Source: a virus. Taken from it: 23,751 bases of DNA. The notes beneath the pieces were generated by a model. The model saw only the letters and a program-made list of their open reading frames with translations, ran no database searches and was not told where the DNA came from. A program made the translations under genes and the position numbers. Where the stretch lies: the IMG/VR virus record IMGVR_UViG_3300042890_003939, positions 1-23,751 of that record; one strand, written 5' to 3'. Below are positions 1-6,415 of this stretch, piece by piece (position 1 is the stretch's first letter; each line of letters starts with the position of its first letter).

Positions 1-1
1 A

Positions 2-376
2 GGTTACGACTCTATCTACTGCCACTGGGATGGTTATCCTAGTCATGTCGGTAAGATGCTCGAGAAGTATTACGATACAGAAGACAAAGTCAAAGAGCTT
101 ATTGCTCTTGGCTCTATCAGCTCCCTTGATAAGAAGATCGCTCCTGATGAAGGTGACAAACATAGCTTCTGTCATCCCGCTAAGAACGTTACAGTCGCTT
201 ATCATCGCGATCGAGGAGAAGGCGCTTTTCCTAGCATTGCGCGTTATGAAACACTCTACCAGGTTTATATAGAGGGAGAAGAATACAACTATGTATTCGA
301 AGATGGAGAATGGAAGCTGCTTGAAGAAGAAAATCGCTGCGGTATTCTGAAACCTCTTAACACAACTGAAGACTGA
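2..376 (+). CDS. conserved phage protein, 5' end outside window
   Basis: The frame is open from base 2, so the gene starts before the window; 124 residues are visible. The first residues include YCHWDGYPSHVG, followed by a helical stretch (LEKYYDTEDKVKELIALG), an ISSLDKK segment and TVAYHRDRGE. I recognise this pattern from a small conserved protein of unknown function found in many tailed phages; no biochemical role is known to me. The C-terminal 40 residues are acidic, with an EYNYVFEDGEWK stretch. An internal ATG at 56 would give a 106-residue product but would cut off the conserved YCHWDGYP motif, so it is not the likely start. The stop lies 40 nt before the next start and 17 nt before the next promoter. 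Confidence 0.8.
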   Translation, partial: GYDSIYCHWDGYPSHVGKMLEKYYDTEDKVKELIALGSISSLDKKIAPDEGDKHSFCHPAKNVTVAYHRDRGEGAFPSIARYETLYQVYIEGEEYNYVFEDGEWKLLEEENRCGILKPLNTTED

Positions 377-393
377 TATGATTACCTTTTTGA

Positions 394-410
394 GGGAACT
401 CGCTTATAAT
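394..410 (+). promoter_or_regulatory. class A promoter (GGGAAC-N5-TATAAT)
   Basis: GGGAAC at 394-399, 5 nt, TATAAT at 405-410, then 6 nt to the ATG at 417. It sets the start of the 85-residue gene and predicts a leaderless transcript. Confidence 0.7.
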
Positions 411-416
411 AATTGT

Positions 417-674
417 ATGCAAGACAAAGAGGACTTTGAATTTACTTTCAACAACATTGAACTAACTGGACAAAACGAAGAGAGTAACGAGTACGAGATT
501 ACTGACGCGTTTGGGAACACTTACGGCATCCATGATGTCCTTAACGAGAAGGGGATGATCGTCGACACGCTTGTCGTCAACATGGAGACTCTTGATGAGG
601 TTGAAGACTCTGAGCTCTTCAAAGCTCTCGTGACTCTTCGACGCAACTTCAATGCTCAAGAGGATCTGATTTAA
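417..674 (+). CDS. small acidic protein, unknown function
   Basis: An 85-residue acidic protein beginning MQDKEDFEFTFNN. The open frame extends back to an ATG at 378, but those 13 codons are the translated promoter (they give RELAYNN), so the start is placed at 417, 6 nt after TATAAT. Visible features are an EYEITDAFGNTYGIHDVL stretch of beta character and a helical C-terminus (SELFKALVTLRRNF). I recognise no domain or enzyme motif. The gene is the first of a run of small genes, each with its own promoter, and its TAA directly abuts the next GGGAAC box. Confidence 0.72.
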   Translation: MQDKEDFEFTFNNIELTGQNEESNEYEITDAFGNTYGIHDVLNEKGMIVDTLVVNMETLDEVEDSELFKALVTLRRNFNAQEDLI

Positions 675-691
675 GGGAACACTGATATAAT
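675..691 (+). promoter_or_regulatory. class A promoter
   Basis: GGGAAC 675-680, 5 nt, TATAAT 686-691, then TAGGAGCA and ATG 700. An AGGAG Shine-Dalgarno-like string sits between the -10 and the start, but from the expected start site most of it would not be transcribed. The same TAGGAGCAATGAAGA string occurs at 8294-8308. Confidence 0.7.
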
Positions 692-699
692 TAGGAGCA

Positions 700-912
700 A
701 TGAAGAATCTGAATAGTTATGTTGAGAAGGTTTGGGCAGAGACAACGCTTGATGGTAAGCTCTCTGCATTCACGGAGCTGGTGAACGTCTCTCATGCAAA
801 GAAGGAGAAGAAAGCATTGACCCTACGTCAGGCTGCAAACTGCTCTATGCAAAAGCTCGATAGCCTCGCTGTCAACTACTCGATGGCCGGTGAAGGCTTG
901 AAAGTCATCTGA
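700..912 (+). CDS. small protein, unknown function
   Basis: A 70-residue protein, MKNLNSYVEKVWAET..., predominantly helical, with a basic KKEKKALTLRQAAN segment at about residues 31-46. I recognise no family. ATG 700 follows its class A promoter by 8 nt and is preceded by AGGAG, so the start is well supported either by leaderless initiation or by a conventional site. The separate promoter suggests it is expressed independently of its neighbours. Confidence 0.7.
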   Translation: MKNLNSYVEKVWAETTLDGKLSAFTELVNVSHAKKEKKALTLRQAANCSMQKLDSLAVNYSMAGEGLKVI

Positions 913-932
913 AATAAAGCTTGAAATTTTAA

Positions 933-949
933 AGGAACTACTCTATAAT
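933..949 (+). promoter_or_regulatory. class A promoter with leader
   Basis: AGGAAC 933-938, 5 nt, TATAAT 944-949. Unlike most class A sites it is followed by a roughly 45-nt A-rich leader before ATG 999. Confidence 0.65.
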
Positions 950-998
950 AAGAACGAAGACGATAACGTCAAATCAACAAAAAACAAAAAGCAAACAT

Positions 999-1214
999 AT
1001 GAAACGCAATAAGCAATACCTGACCAACAAAGCCGCAACTAAGAACCCTAAGACCTTCAGCGTTACCTTGTATCGCGACGAACGCGGTGCATTCCATGCG
1101 CTTGGCGGATCGACCGTGATGCTCGATCGCTCTGGTAATAAGGAGCAATGGGTGAGTGTCAATACCCGCGATTTTGTTAGCTTGCTGAATAAGCAAGGTA
1201 TCAACTCGCTCTAA
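999..1214 (+). CDS. small basic protein, unknown function
   Basis: A 71-residue protein, MKRNKQYLTNKAATKNPKTF..., with a basic N-terminus and a probable beta-rich core (FSVTLYRDERGAFHALGG, STVMLDRSG, QWVSVNTRDFVSLLN). No recognised domain. It is one of the few class A genes with a real 5' leader (about 45 nt, A-rich, no strong Shine-Dalgarno). A hairpin terminator follows its stop, so it is probably a one-gene transcript. Confidence 0.7.
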   Translation: MKRNKQYLTNKAATKNPKTFSVTLYRDERGAFHALGGSTVMLDRSGNKEQWVSVNTRDFVSLLNKQGINSL

Positions 1215-1230
1215 GTTGACTGGTGGATGT

Positions 1231-1265
1231 ACCTCGCTCCTCTTAATCGGGGAGCGAGGTTTCTA
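1231..1265 (+). terminator. Rho-independent terminator
   Basis: A perfect 10-bp stem, ACCTCGCTCC (1231-1240) with GGAGCGAGGT (1251-1260), a 10-nt loop and TTTCT after it. It closes the transcript of the 71-residue gene just before a late promoter. Confidence 0.8.
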
Positions 1266-1272
1266 CTAAATA
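1266..1272 (+). promoter_or_regulatory. late-type promoter (CTAAATA)
   Basis: CTAAATA 5 nt before ATG 1278, placing the expected start site on the A of the ATG. Confidence 0.55.
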
Positions 1273-1277
1273 AAAGT

Positions 1278-1625
1278 ATGAAGACGTTTAAAATTATCCT
1301 CTGTTCTCTTGCTGTATCGTTATTTTGCTCTGTAGCAAATGCAGATACTTATTACAGCAACCAGTCTTATATTTACCGCGAGCAAATGGAGCAAGCTCGA
1401 CGCATGCAGGAGTATCGTCGCATGGCTATGCTACAAGAGCAAGCAAGACGTGAGCGCGAATATCAAGCTCAATTGAGAGCGCGCCAACAATACCATTATC
1501 AACCGCAATATACCCCTCAACGATATTACTACCAAAAGCAATACACTCCACGTTGCTATTACCCATCTTATTACACGCCGCAACTAAATTATAGCAATAG
1601 ACACTTTTCATTTTCCATCCGATAA
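1278..1625 (+). CDS. secreted Tyr/Gln/Arg-rich protein
   Basis: A 115-residue protein with a clear signal peptide (residues 1-22, basic start, hydrophobic IILCSLAVSLFCSVA, probable cleavage after ANA). The mature part is low complexity: a charged Gln/Arg/Glu helix (residues 29-68, EQMEQARRMQEYRRMAMLQE) then a Tyr/Gln/Pro-rich tail with repeats of the type QYTPQRYYYQ. The open frame extends back to 1227 across the terminator hairpin, so ATG 1278 after the late promoter is chosen. Export across the host inner membrane is expected; the sticky tail could act at the cell wall or outer membrane. No family recognised. Confidence 0.75.
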   Translation: MKTFKIILCSLAVSLFCSVANADTYYSNQSYIYREQMEQARRMQEYRRMAMLQEQARREREYQAQLRARQQYHYQPQYTPQRYYYQKQYTPRCYYPSYYTPQLNYSNRHFSFSIR

Positions 1626-1629
1626 AATT

Positions 1630-1791
1630 ATGAGCACCGAAAAGAAACTAAACATTTACGACCTTTATCTCGAGCTTCAAGCAAAGCGCAGTGACAAGAC
1701 GATCACTGACAAGGAGAAGGATGATCTTTTGAACATCTGCACTCTCTTCTTGAATGATTTGCTCTCTAGTCAGCCGACAGAGGAACTCTGA
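1630..1791 (+). CDS. small acidic helical protein, unknown
   Basis: A 53-residue ORF, MSTEKKLNIYDLYLELQAKR..., with mostly helical content and two leucine-rich segments (NIYDLYLELQ and LLNICTLFLNDLL). It starts 4 nt after the preceding stop and its TGA is embedded in the next class A promoter, a tight fit typical of real genes here. GATAAAAT immediately upstream could serve as a weak late-type -10. No family recognised. Confidence 0.6.
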   Translation: MSTEKKLNIYDLYLELQAKRSDKTITDKEKDDLLNICTLFLNDLLSSQPTEEL

Positions 1792-1797
1792 TATAAT
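1781..1797 (+). promoter_or_regulatory. class A promoter
   Basis: AGGAAC 1781-1786, TCTGA, TATAAT 1792-1797, then 6 nt to ATG 1804. It overlaps the last three codons of the upstream gene. Confidence 0.7.
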
Positions 1798-1803
1798 AAT
1801 AAT

Positions 1804-2037
1804 ATGGAATATAACGCTACATCACCGCTAATCGATCTAGGAATTAAGTTCTCAACTGAGCAATCATTTGGAACTGGCTATACTACTCTTAACGGCAACG
1901 CCTTTAAATTCGACAACTATAAGTCAGTTCAGACGCTTCGCTTCTTCACCACAGAGCAGCGTGACAATGCTGTGCTTCAGCTTGCTGCAGCTGGTCTTGT
2001 TGAAGGTTCAGGCTTCAATCTTACGACTACTGTCTGA
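1804..2037 (+). CDS. small protein, unknown function
   Basis: A 77-residue protein starting MEYNATSPLIDLG, exactly 6 nt after TATAAT. The second half (FDNYKSVQTLRFFTTEQRDNAVLQLAAAGLVEGSGFNL) looks like a small alpha/beta fold in which a helix with TEQRDNAVLQLAAAGL follows a strand, but no named family is recognised. Its TGA overlaps the ATG of the next gene (TGATG), indicating translational coupling. Confidence 0.72.
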   Translation: MEYNATSPLIDLGIKFSTEQSFGTGYTTLNGNAFKFDNYKSVQTLRFFTTEQRDNAVLQLAAAGLVEGSGFNLTTTV

Positions 2038-2291
2038 TGAAGACTTATCTCTATTGGGAATACACGGAGCCTTATCCAGAGCACCCAACAGAGATGACTG
2101 AGCGAGATATCCTCGACTCATATTGGAATTACTTTAAGAAGCAAATGGATAAAAAATTTGGACCCAATCATCATTTAACCACTGAAGAGGTCTGTATTGA
2201 TGATTGGGTCGTAATTAACTGGGCTTGGGAGAAGCCTTTATCTTCTTCTTCTGAAGAGAACGAGCATGCCGAGGCCGCCAAGAAGAGCTGA
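2037..2291 (+). CDS. conserved small phage protein with DDWVV motif
   Basis: An 84-residue acidic protein (MKTYLYWEYTEPYPEHP...). The central ILDSYWNYFKKQMDKKFG helix and the CIDDWVVINWAW segment resemble small phage proteins of unknown function that carry a DDWV-[VI]-x-WAW pattern. It is coupled to the preceding gene by TGATG. Its last 54 bases overlap the 3' end of the convergent PEP-CTERM-like gene, so the Ser/Glu tail here and the Arg4 tail there share the same bases. Confidence 0.72.
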   Translation: MKTYLYWEYTEPYPEHPTEMTERDILDSYWNYFKKQMDKKFGPNHHLTTEEVCIDDWVVINWAWEKPLSSSSEENEHAEAAKKS

Positions 2292-2909
2292 GCTGCTTTC
2301 TGGAATAGATGGACTGCCAATCGCTATACCTTCAACAGGTGCAGCTTGGTTGATGTAGAATGCATCCATACCAAAGCAGAATGCTCCGCTACCAGAGATA
2401 CGGAATAGGTCGATGTTATCAAACTCACTGCTTAATACAATGTCACTTGTTGATGACATACCCCAATCCTCGCCCGGAAGAAGGTACGATCCAGTCACAG
2501 CAGAGCCATTACGAAAGCCTTGAACAAAGATTTGTTCATTGTCAGAGTGAGGTCCACCTCCTTGAGATGTATTGGAAGTAATGGTAAAGTAATTAAGATC
2601 AAAGGTAGCACCTTCAATATTCTTAACGTCAATTGATTGCAATCCACCAAACCAGTGACCGTGGATAACATCATTGCCTGTTCCATAGTAATTCCCAACT
2701 GCTTGAGCATTGTAATTACCATTGCTGACATAATCTAATTCATAACCATTCTCAGTATATGAGACGATGTTGTAGTATGTTTGATTTGCAGCGGTAGTGT
2801 AAAGATTACCGTTAGCATCCGTAGCAGTACCTCCTGTGAATGAGATGACTGTTGCATATGCACTGCTTGCTAGCAATGCTCCAATTAGTAGTGTTAGTAT
2901 ACGTTTCAT
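2238..2909 (-). CDS. secreted PEP-CTERM-like surface protein
   Basis: A 223-residue protein with a signal peptide (MKRILTLLIGALLASSAYA, cleavage about residue 19), a beta-rich middle (repeated T/S/N/G strands, FDLNYFTITSN, EQIFVQGFRNGSAV, FDNIDLFRISG) and a C-terminal tripartite tail: PES near residue 203, a Leu/Gly hydrophobic helix (LLGGLGMLVLF) and RRRR at the very end. This is the architecture of PEP-CTERM exosortase substrates, with PES in place of PEP. In bacteria such tails direct membrane anchoring and processing by exosortase; here the substrate would depend on host machinery. It is the last gene of a minus-strand trio and overlaps the upstream stop by ATGA. Possible roles are host-surface display or blocking of superinfection; this is inference. 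Confidence 0.85.
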   Translation of the reverse strand: MKRILTLLIGALLASSAYATVISFTGGTATDANGNLYTTAANQTYYNIVSYTENGYELDYVSNGNYNAQAVGNYYGTGNDVIHGHWFGGLQSIDVKNIEGATFDLNYFTITSNTSQGGGPHSDNEQIFVQGFRNGSAVTGSYLLPGEDWGMSSTSDIVLSSEFDNIDLFRISGSGAFCFGMDAFYINQAAPVEGIAIGSPSIPESSSALLGGLGMLVLFRRRR

Positions 2910-3082
2910 TTCTTTAGAAATTTGGTTTTAAGTGAGACAATCTTCTTTGTAGCGATGCCTAATAGCTTACCTAGCTTGCTATCCTTAGGTATAAAGACAG
3001 CTAGTGTTGATAGGATACCAAGTACAGCGATACAAAGATCAATTACGTTTTGTTTTATAGGTTCTAGTGCGTCTATTAACAT
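2906..3082 (-). CDS. 58-aa single-span membrane peptide, holin-like
   Basis: The sequence runs MLIDALEPIKQNVIDLCIAV... with one hydrophobic span (about residues 13-31), then IPKDSKLGKLLGIATKK and a strongly basic C-terminus. Topology (short N-terminus, one span, Pro, basic tail) matches the 65-residue peptide at 15247-15444 beside the endolysin: both have a hydrophobic helix, I/T-P-x-[PK]-K, then L-x-K. A small holin or membrane-associated accessory is plausible but unproven. It starts 7 nt after the upstream stop and its TGA overlaps the ATG of the PEP-CTERM-like gene. Confidence 0.65.
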   Translation of the reverse strand: MLIDALEPIKQNVIDLCIAVLGILSTLAVFIPKDSKLGKLLGIATKKIVSLKTKFLKK

Positions 3083-3089
3083 AAGTTTG

Positions 3090-3872
3090 TTATGGGTTAG
3101 TGTTGGTTGTGGCAGGAGGGTTAATTACAGGAGGCACAAATGACTCAATGCTAGGAGGAGTTTGTAAGAGTGCGTCGTGCTTATCGGTAATCTTCTTTCC
3201 TTCTTCTAAGAGAGATTTTACTTTAGGTGATGATGGATCAACAGCAGTAGTTTCAGCAATTGATTCTTCTACCTTTTGCTCTGCTGCTTTCTCTACCTTA
3301 GCGATAGCCTTTTCAACTGTAGCTTTTGTTGCATCTACAGCAGCTTTAGCAGTAGCGTTCTGATAAGAAGTCGTAGAGTTATGAATTACATCCGATACTG
3401 AGAATGATACAGAGCCTGTTAGTAAGTCTCTAAGATATCCCAGGATGGGTAACTCTTTCTCAACAACCTTATAAACAATAGCGCCTTGAACGTACACAGC
3501 TTGTGATTGTGCGTAGACAGCAGTACTCATAGCTATCATACCAGCCATGCCAATTACTTTCATTTGATCTTGTATGAATTGCTTGTATGATTTCTTACCT
3601 TGCTTAGCTTGTGGAGGAAGCTTTGTATCTGTTGCAGGAGCAGCTTCGACCTCCTTACGCTTAGGCTTACTCTTCTCCTCTTCTACCTCTTCTACCTCTT
3701 CTTCAGGTTCTTCTTCCTCCTTTTCTCCGTTTTCCGCTCTACACTTCTGCAACTCCTGATACAATACCCATGCAGCTTCCTTAGCCTGCGCTTCAGATTC
3801 AGGGAGAGGACGACAATATTCTTCCACATACTCCTTTGCTTCTTCTACATCTAAATGATTACCCTTTTTCAT
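3090..3872 (-). CDS. acidic membrane protein with coiled-coil tail
   Basis: A 260-residue protein of modular composition: a helical N-terminus (1-45), a Glu-rich run (about 50-67), a Lys/Pro-rich linker with PKRKE, one hydrophobic segment at about 108-130 (VIGMAGMIAMSTAVYA), a second weaker one near 138-152, then an Ala/Lys/Glu heptad-like helix (about 172-207, AKAAVDATKATVEKAIAKVE), and a Pro/Thr-rich end. This implies a cytoplasmic acidic head, a membrane anchor and an extended coiled coil. No family recognised. It heads the minus-strand trio; CATAAATA at 3888-3895 is a candidate late promoter 15 nt upstream. Confidence 0.75.
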   Translation of the reverse strand: MKKGNHLDVEEAKEYVEEYCRPLPESEAQAKEAAWVLYQELQKCRAENGEKEEEEPEEEVEEVEEEKSKPKRKEVEAAPATDTKLPPQAKQGKKSYKQFIQDQMKVIGMAGMIAMSTAVYAQSQAVYVQGAIVYKVVEKELPILGYLRDLLTGSVSFSVSDVIHNSTTSYQNATAKAAVDATKATVEKAIAKVEKAAEQKVEESIAETTAVDPSSPKVKSLLEEGKKITDKHDALLQTPPSIESFVPPVINPPATTNTNP

Positions 3873-3887
3873 AAACTTTTATACTAT

Positions 3888-3895
3888 TATTTATG
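3888..3895 (-). promoter_or_regulatory. candidate late-type promoter for the minus trio
   Basis: CATAAATA on the minus strand, 15 nt before the start of the 260-residue gene. This gives a leader of roughly 10 nt; a TATAAAAG at 3876-3883 is a second, closer candidate. Confidence 0.4.
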
Positions 3896-3922
3896 GATTT
3901 CTGGCTAACCCTTGATAAATAA

Positions 3923-3939
3923 GGGACTGCGCTTAAATT
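3923..3939 (+). promoter_or_regulatory. degenerate class A promoter
   Basis: GGGACT 3923-3928, 5 nt, TAAATT 3934-3939, then 7 nt to ATG 3947. Spacing matches class A but both boxes deviate. Confidence 0.35.
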
Positions 3940-3946
3940 ATGGTAT

Positions 3947-4039
3947 ATGTATATCGACCATACTGATAGATTTGCACTCCCTCTCATAGTTCTAGCCACG
4001 ATCATCGCTGGTTTTATTATCTATGCTCTCAGCCGTTAA
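3947..4039 (+). CDS. 30-aa membrane peptide
   Basis: A 30-residue ORF, MYIDHTDRFALPLIVLATIIAGF..., with one hydrophobic helix (residues 10-27) and a C-terminal SR. It sits alone between the divergent minus-strand trio and the first MRYK-family gene, and lies 7 nt after a degenerate class A promoter. One-span micropeptides are common in phages, but with such a short ORF the call rests on the helix and the promoter spacing. Confidence 0.45.
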   Translation: MYIDHTDRFALPLIVLATIIAGFIIYALSR

Positions 4040-4042
4040 ACG

Positions 4043-4050
4043 AATAAATA
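4043..4050 (+). promoter_or_regulatory. late-type promoter (AATAAATA)
   Basis: AATAAATA 7 nt before ATG 4058; drives the first MRYK-family cluster. Confidence 0.6.
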
Positions 4051-4057
4051 CAATAAG

Positions 4058-4447
4058 ATGAGGTACAAGATAGCGATTTTTTATGACTCAGGAGGCGGTA
4101 TCGATATGCTTCAATACACGGAGTCTGTATATGAGTCTGATGGTGTAGATATCTTTATACGAGGAAGAATGAATGCACTCTATAAAGGGCTTTACACACA
4201 CCCTTCCAGTAAGATAATAATCGGTAATGCGCCATATAAAGAGTTCTTTATGGCTATACCTGAGACGCATCCTCTATTTAATTTCGATAGAATGGATGAT
4301 ATTAATCACCCTACGCAATATACTCATACGGAAGAGATAAATGATTGTAAGGTGAGGTATCATAGAGAGTTTAAGAAGCTCTTTCTCACAATACACAAAG
4401 AGTATCGTGACATTAAACAACACGGAACCGGACAATTTAAATTATGA
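4058..4447 (+). CDS. MRYK/HPLFNFD family protein 1
   Basis: A 129-residue member of an unrecognised paralogous family with 11 copies in this window. It starts MRYK and carries the central signature PETHPLFNFD at residues 68-77, preceded by hydrophobic FFMAI. N-terminal residues 1-60 look beta-rich; the C-terminal 40 residues are helical and basic (REFKKLFLTIHKEYRDIKQ). No signal peptide, membrane span or enzyme motif. It is the first gene after a late promoter and its TGA overlaps the next ATG (ATGA), so members 1 and 2 form a coupled operon. Function unknown; late expression is inferred. Confidence 0.8.
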   Translation: MRYKIAIFYDSGGGIDMLQYTESVYESDGVDIFIRGRMNALYKGLYTHPSSKIIIGNAPYKEFFMAIPETHPLFNFDRMDDINHPTQYTHTEEINDCKVRYHREFKKLFLTIHKEYRDIKQHGTGQFKL

Positions 4448-4809
4448 GATATAGTTACATAGAGATATTTGTAGAGCATAGCGCAGCAGCAGCTGACCTT
4501 CGTTACGAAGCAGATGACTACTACGGTGATGGTTCGTGGGATCCTCATTGGTATGATGCTGAAGAAGGTCTTAGCTTTCACTTTGATGAGGCAGATGATA
4601 ATGAAATAAGATTAGGTCATATTAGAATACCTGAAGCGCATCCTCTGTTTAACTTTGGTATAATAGAGAAAACGCAATTCGCAAGAGTTATGCCTTTTCC
4701 TCGAGAACTTTATTTAGAGGCAGATGAATACGCTCGTAATATATTAACAAGAGCTGGTATACCGATGACAGTGTATGAAGCAATGAAGTACGATGACGAG
4801 AACCAATAA
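4444..4809 (+). CDS. MRYK/HPLFNFD family protein 2
   Basis: A 121-residue acidic member starting MRYSYIEIF with PEAHPLFNFG at residues 63-72 after a hydrophobic-basic lead (HIRI). The N-terminal half is Asp/Glu/Tyr-rich (YEADDYYGDGSWDPHWYDAEE), much more acidic than member 1, although start and core motif are retained. The C-terminal third is helical. It is translationally coupled to member 1 (ATGA). Outside the two anchors, little identity to its siblings is visible. Confidence 0.8.
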   Translation: MRYSYIEIFVEHSAAAADLRYEADDYYGDGSWDPHWYDAEEGLSFHFDEADDNEIRLGHIRIPEAHPLFNFGIIEKTQFARVMPFPRELYLEADEYARNILTRAGIPMTVYEAMKYDDENQ

Positions 4810-4810
4810 T

Positions 4811-5173
4811 ATGAGATACATCAAAGGAGAATTTACTACAGGTGTAGGTAGACAGCTAGCTCTACAGAATGATGGTCAGTTATGGCGCTTAAAGGAAGGT
4901 ACTGGTAAGTTTACTACAGGAAGCGGTAAATGGGATCTTGATCAAGATTTTAATAGTGTAGTAGATGGGATATACTTCGCTAAAGCAGAAAAGCAATTTA
5001 GTCAAACCAAGATATTTTTTATGGTACCAGAGACTCATTTTCTTTTTAATGAGCATATGCTTTATAGTAAGATGTTTTATATGTTGAATGAAAGTCGAAG
5101 AGAAGCTATCGAAAGATTTGCTACTCTTGCTGTAATCGATATCATCAAAACAAAACTAGGAATTAAGATATGA
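4811..5173 (+). CDS. MRYK/HPLFNFD family protein 3
   Basis: A 120-residue member starting MRYIKGEFTTG, with PETHFLFN at residues 73-80 (Phe for Pro, and FD replaced by EH). A VVDGIYFA string about 20 residues before the core matches the xDG[IM][FY] sub-motif in members 5, 6 and 8. ATG 4811 follows the previous stop by one base; the longer frame opening at 4793 would add MTRTNN before the MRY start shared by every sibling, so it is rejected. The C-terminus is helical and basic. Confidence 0.78.
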   Translation: MRYIKGEFTTGVGRQLALQNDGQLWRLKEGTGKFTTGSGKWDLDQDFNSVVDGIYFAKAEKQFSQTKIFFMVPETHFLFNEHMLYSKMFYMLNESRREAIERFATLAVIDIIKTKLGIKI

Positions 5174-5517
5174 GATACGCTGCATACTACCTTAACATGA
5201 GCTCGAAAACAGCAACGGGGTTTGATACCGTATTTCTTTCTGTTGATGAAGCTAGAAAGTATTTTAAAGTAAAGCGAGGTAGAGATGCTAAACAAATTAC
5301 TACAACAGATGAAAGTATTCAGATGTTCTACTACAATGGTGTGATTTTGTGTATTGTAAGAGAAGACAATCCACTATATGCATGGGGAATACTTAACGAT
5401 GGGCTTTTTGCGATAGACAAACCAGGTGTTATAGACGGCCTCCATAAGCAGGTATTCAAGATGTTTGACGTGTATCAGTTATGGATGAGAGAGCATCTAG
5501 CTAAGCAGAAGAGATAA
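5170..5517 (+). CDS. divergent MRYK-family protein 4
   Basis: A 115-residue protein starting MRYAAYYLNM. The core signature is degraded to REDNPLYAW at residues 64-72 after hydrophobic VILCIV, at the same position as in its siblings. The C-terminus is helical (VIDGLHKQVFKMFDVYQLWMREHL). It is coupled to member 3 by ATGA. Position, start and motif placement support a rapidly diverging family member; sequence alone leaves some doubt. Confidence 0.7.
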   Translation: MRYAAYYLNMSSKTATGFDTVFLSVDEARKYFKVKRGRDAKQITTTDESIQMFYYNGVILCIVREDNPLYAWGILNDGLFAIDKPGVIDGLHKQVFKMFDVYQLWMREHLAKQKR

Positions 5518-5534
5518 GGGAACTATCTTATAAT
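5518..5534 (+). promoter_or_regulatory. class A promoter
   Basis: GGGAAC 5518-5523, TATCT, TATAAT 5529-5534, then GAGGT and ATG 5540. Confidence 0.7.
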
Positions 5535-5539
5535 GAGGT

Positions 5540-5680
5540 ATGAAGAAAGCTAAGGTTCATCGGTTCTGGATCACCTCGACATCATCTGTTGGAACATCTG
5601 ACTACAAGCTGTTTGTATCAAAAGCTGATTACGAGCGCGCAATGAAGCGTGTCAAAGAGCTCGAAGCACTCATCAAGTGA
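5540..5680 (+). CDS. 46-aa basic protein, unknown
   Basis: A 46-residue ORF, MKKAKVHRFWITSTSSVGTSDY..., with a basic N-terminus, a short beta-type middle and a C-terminal helix (YERAMKRVKELEALIK) resembling a short coiled coil. Start is fixed by the class A promoter 5 nt upstream. Its TGA overlaps the ATG of MRYK-family protein 5 (TGATG), so a class A transcript would also cover that gene. No family recognised. Confidence 0.65.
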   Translation: MKKAKVHRFWITSTSSVGTSDYKLFVSKADYERAMKRVKELEALIK

Positions 5681-6030
5681 TGCGATATAAGGCTATTCAA
5701 TGGCACGATAATAGTTCGCAGGGTACGGCAGATCTATATAAAGGTATAGCCCCGTTATTGTATTACCGTAAGGGTGATGAGTTCATACCTCACGATAATT
5801 GGAGAGGTTGGGGTGAACCTCTATTGATACAAAGCGAGACGGATGGAATGTTTCACTGTAAATCGAAACTACTCTTTGTGTATGTTGTCATATCAGAAGA
5901 GCATCCACTGTTTAACTTCCCTGGGGTGGTGATGGGTCTCTATCATATGATCTATACAAAGAGATACGATAACATCGTACGATACTGCAATAATGAGTTC
6001 AAAGCCTTATACGGTAAGGTAATTAAATAA
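5680..6030 (+). CDS. MRYK/HPLFNFD family protein 5
   Basis: A 116-residue member starting MRYKAIQWHDN, with SEEHPLFNF at residues 72-80 after the hydrophobic strand LLFVYVVI, and the sub-motif ETDGMFHC about 20 residues earlier. It is closest by eye to member 6, which has EVDGMFYC and VVIHESHPLFN in the same order. A GTG at 5677 would add one Met, but ATG 5680 preserves the family start and forms TGATG coupling with the 46-residue gene. The C-terminus is helical and basic. Confidence 0.8.
   Translation: MRYKAIQWHDNSSQGTADLYKGIAPLLYYRKGDEFIPHDNWRGWGEPLLIQSETDGMFHCKSKLLFVYVVISEEHPLFNFPGVVMGLYHMIYTKRYDNIVRYCNNEFKALYGKVIK
6022..6029 (+). promoter_or_regulatory. late-type promoter (ATTAAATA)
   Basis: ATTAAATA 6 nt before ATG 6036; overlaps the stop codon of MRYK-family protein 5. 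Confidence 0.45.
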
Positions 6031-6035
6031 GAGTA

Positions 6036-6398
6036 ATGAGATACAAAGCGATGATATGGCAACCAAATGGTAACTTCGATAGAATGCCGTCTACTCTATA
6101 TCATATGGTTGATGATTCCTTTATTCCTATTCTAAGAGGTGAGTTAATGACTCAAAACCTAGCTTCATACGCTCTACGTATTAAAGGTGAGGTAGATGGT
6201 ATGTTCTATTGTGTAGCTGCATCAGGAGCTATGAACTATAGCTATGTCGTTATACACGAGTCACATCCTCTATTCAATCAAGATCGTGTAACAACACTCT
6301 CATTCAATCTAGCTACTCCAAAAGCATACAATGAGGTGTTATACTTTCTTTTAACACAAGAAAATAAGATCTACGATAAGGTATTAGGTTCACGATAA
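6036..6398 (+). CDS. MRYK/HPLFNFD family protein 6
   Basis: A 120-residue member starting MRYKAMIWQPNG, with HESHPLFNQD at residues 74-83 and EVDGMFYC upstream at about 52-59. The similarity to member 5 over both motifs and the start (MRYKA-x-x-W) suggests a recent tandem duplication. The C-terminal segment is helical (KAYNEVLYFLLTQENKIYDKV). It has its own candidate late promoter. No known domain. Confidence 0.8.
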   Translation: MRYKAMIWQPNGNFDRMPSTLYHMVDDSFIPILRGELMTQNLASYALRIKGEVDGMFYCVAASGAMNYSYVVIHESHPLFNQDRVTTLSFNLATPKAYNEVLYFLLTQENKIYDKVLGSR

Positions 6399-6415
6399 GG
6401 GAACTACCTTATCAT
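6399..6415 (+). promoter_or_regulatory. class A promoter (TATCAT -10)
   Basis: GGGAAC 6399-6404, TACCT, TATCAT 6410-6415, then 6 nt to ATG 6422. The GGGAAC box starts one base after the TAA of MRYK-family protein 6 begins, overlapping none of its coding residues. Confidence 0.6.

Noticed and set aside
3574-3854. Plus-strand open frames opposite the acidic membrane protein
   Set aside because: Leu/Ser/Phe-rich frames are the complement of the Glu/Lys-rich minus-strand gene, with no promoter or start context.
5170-5517. Treating member 4 as an unrelated gene
   Set aside because: Its core is degraded, but start, coupling, length and the position of NPLY after a hydrophobic strand match its siblings, so it was kept with lower confidence.
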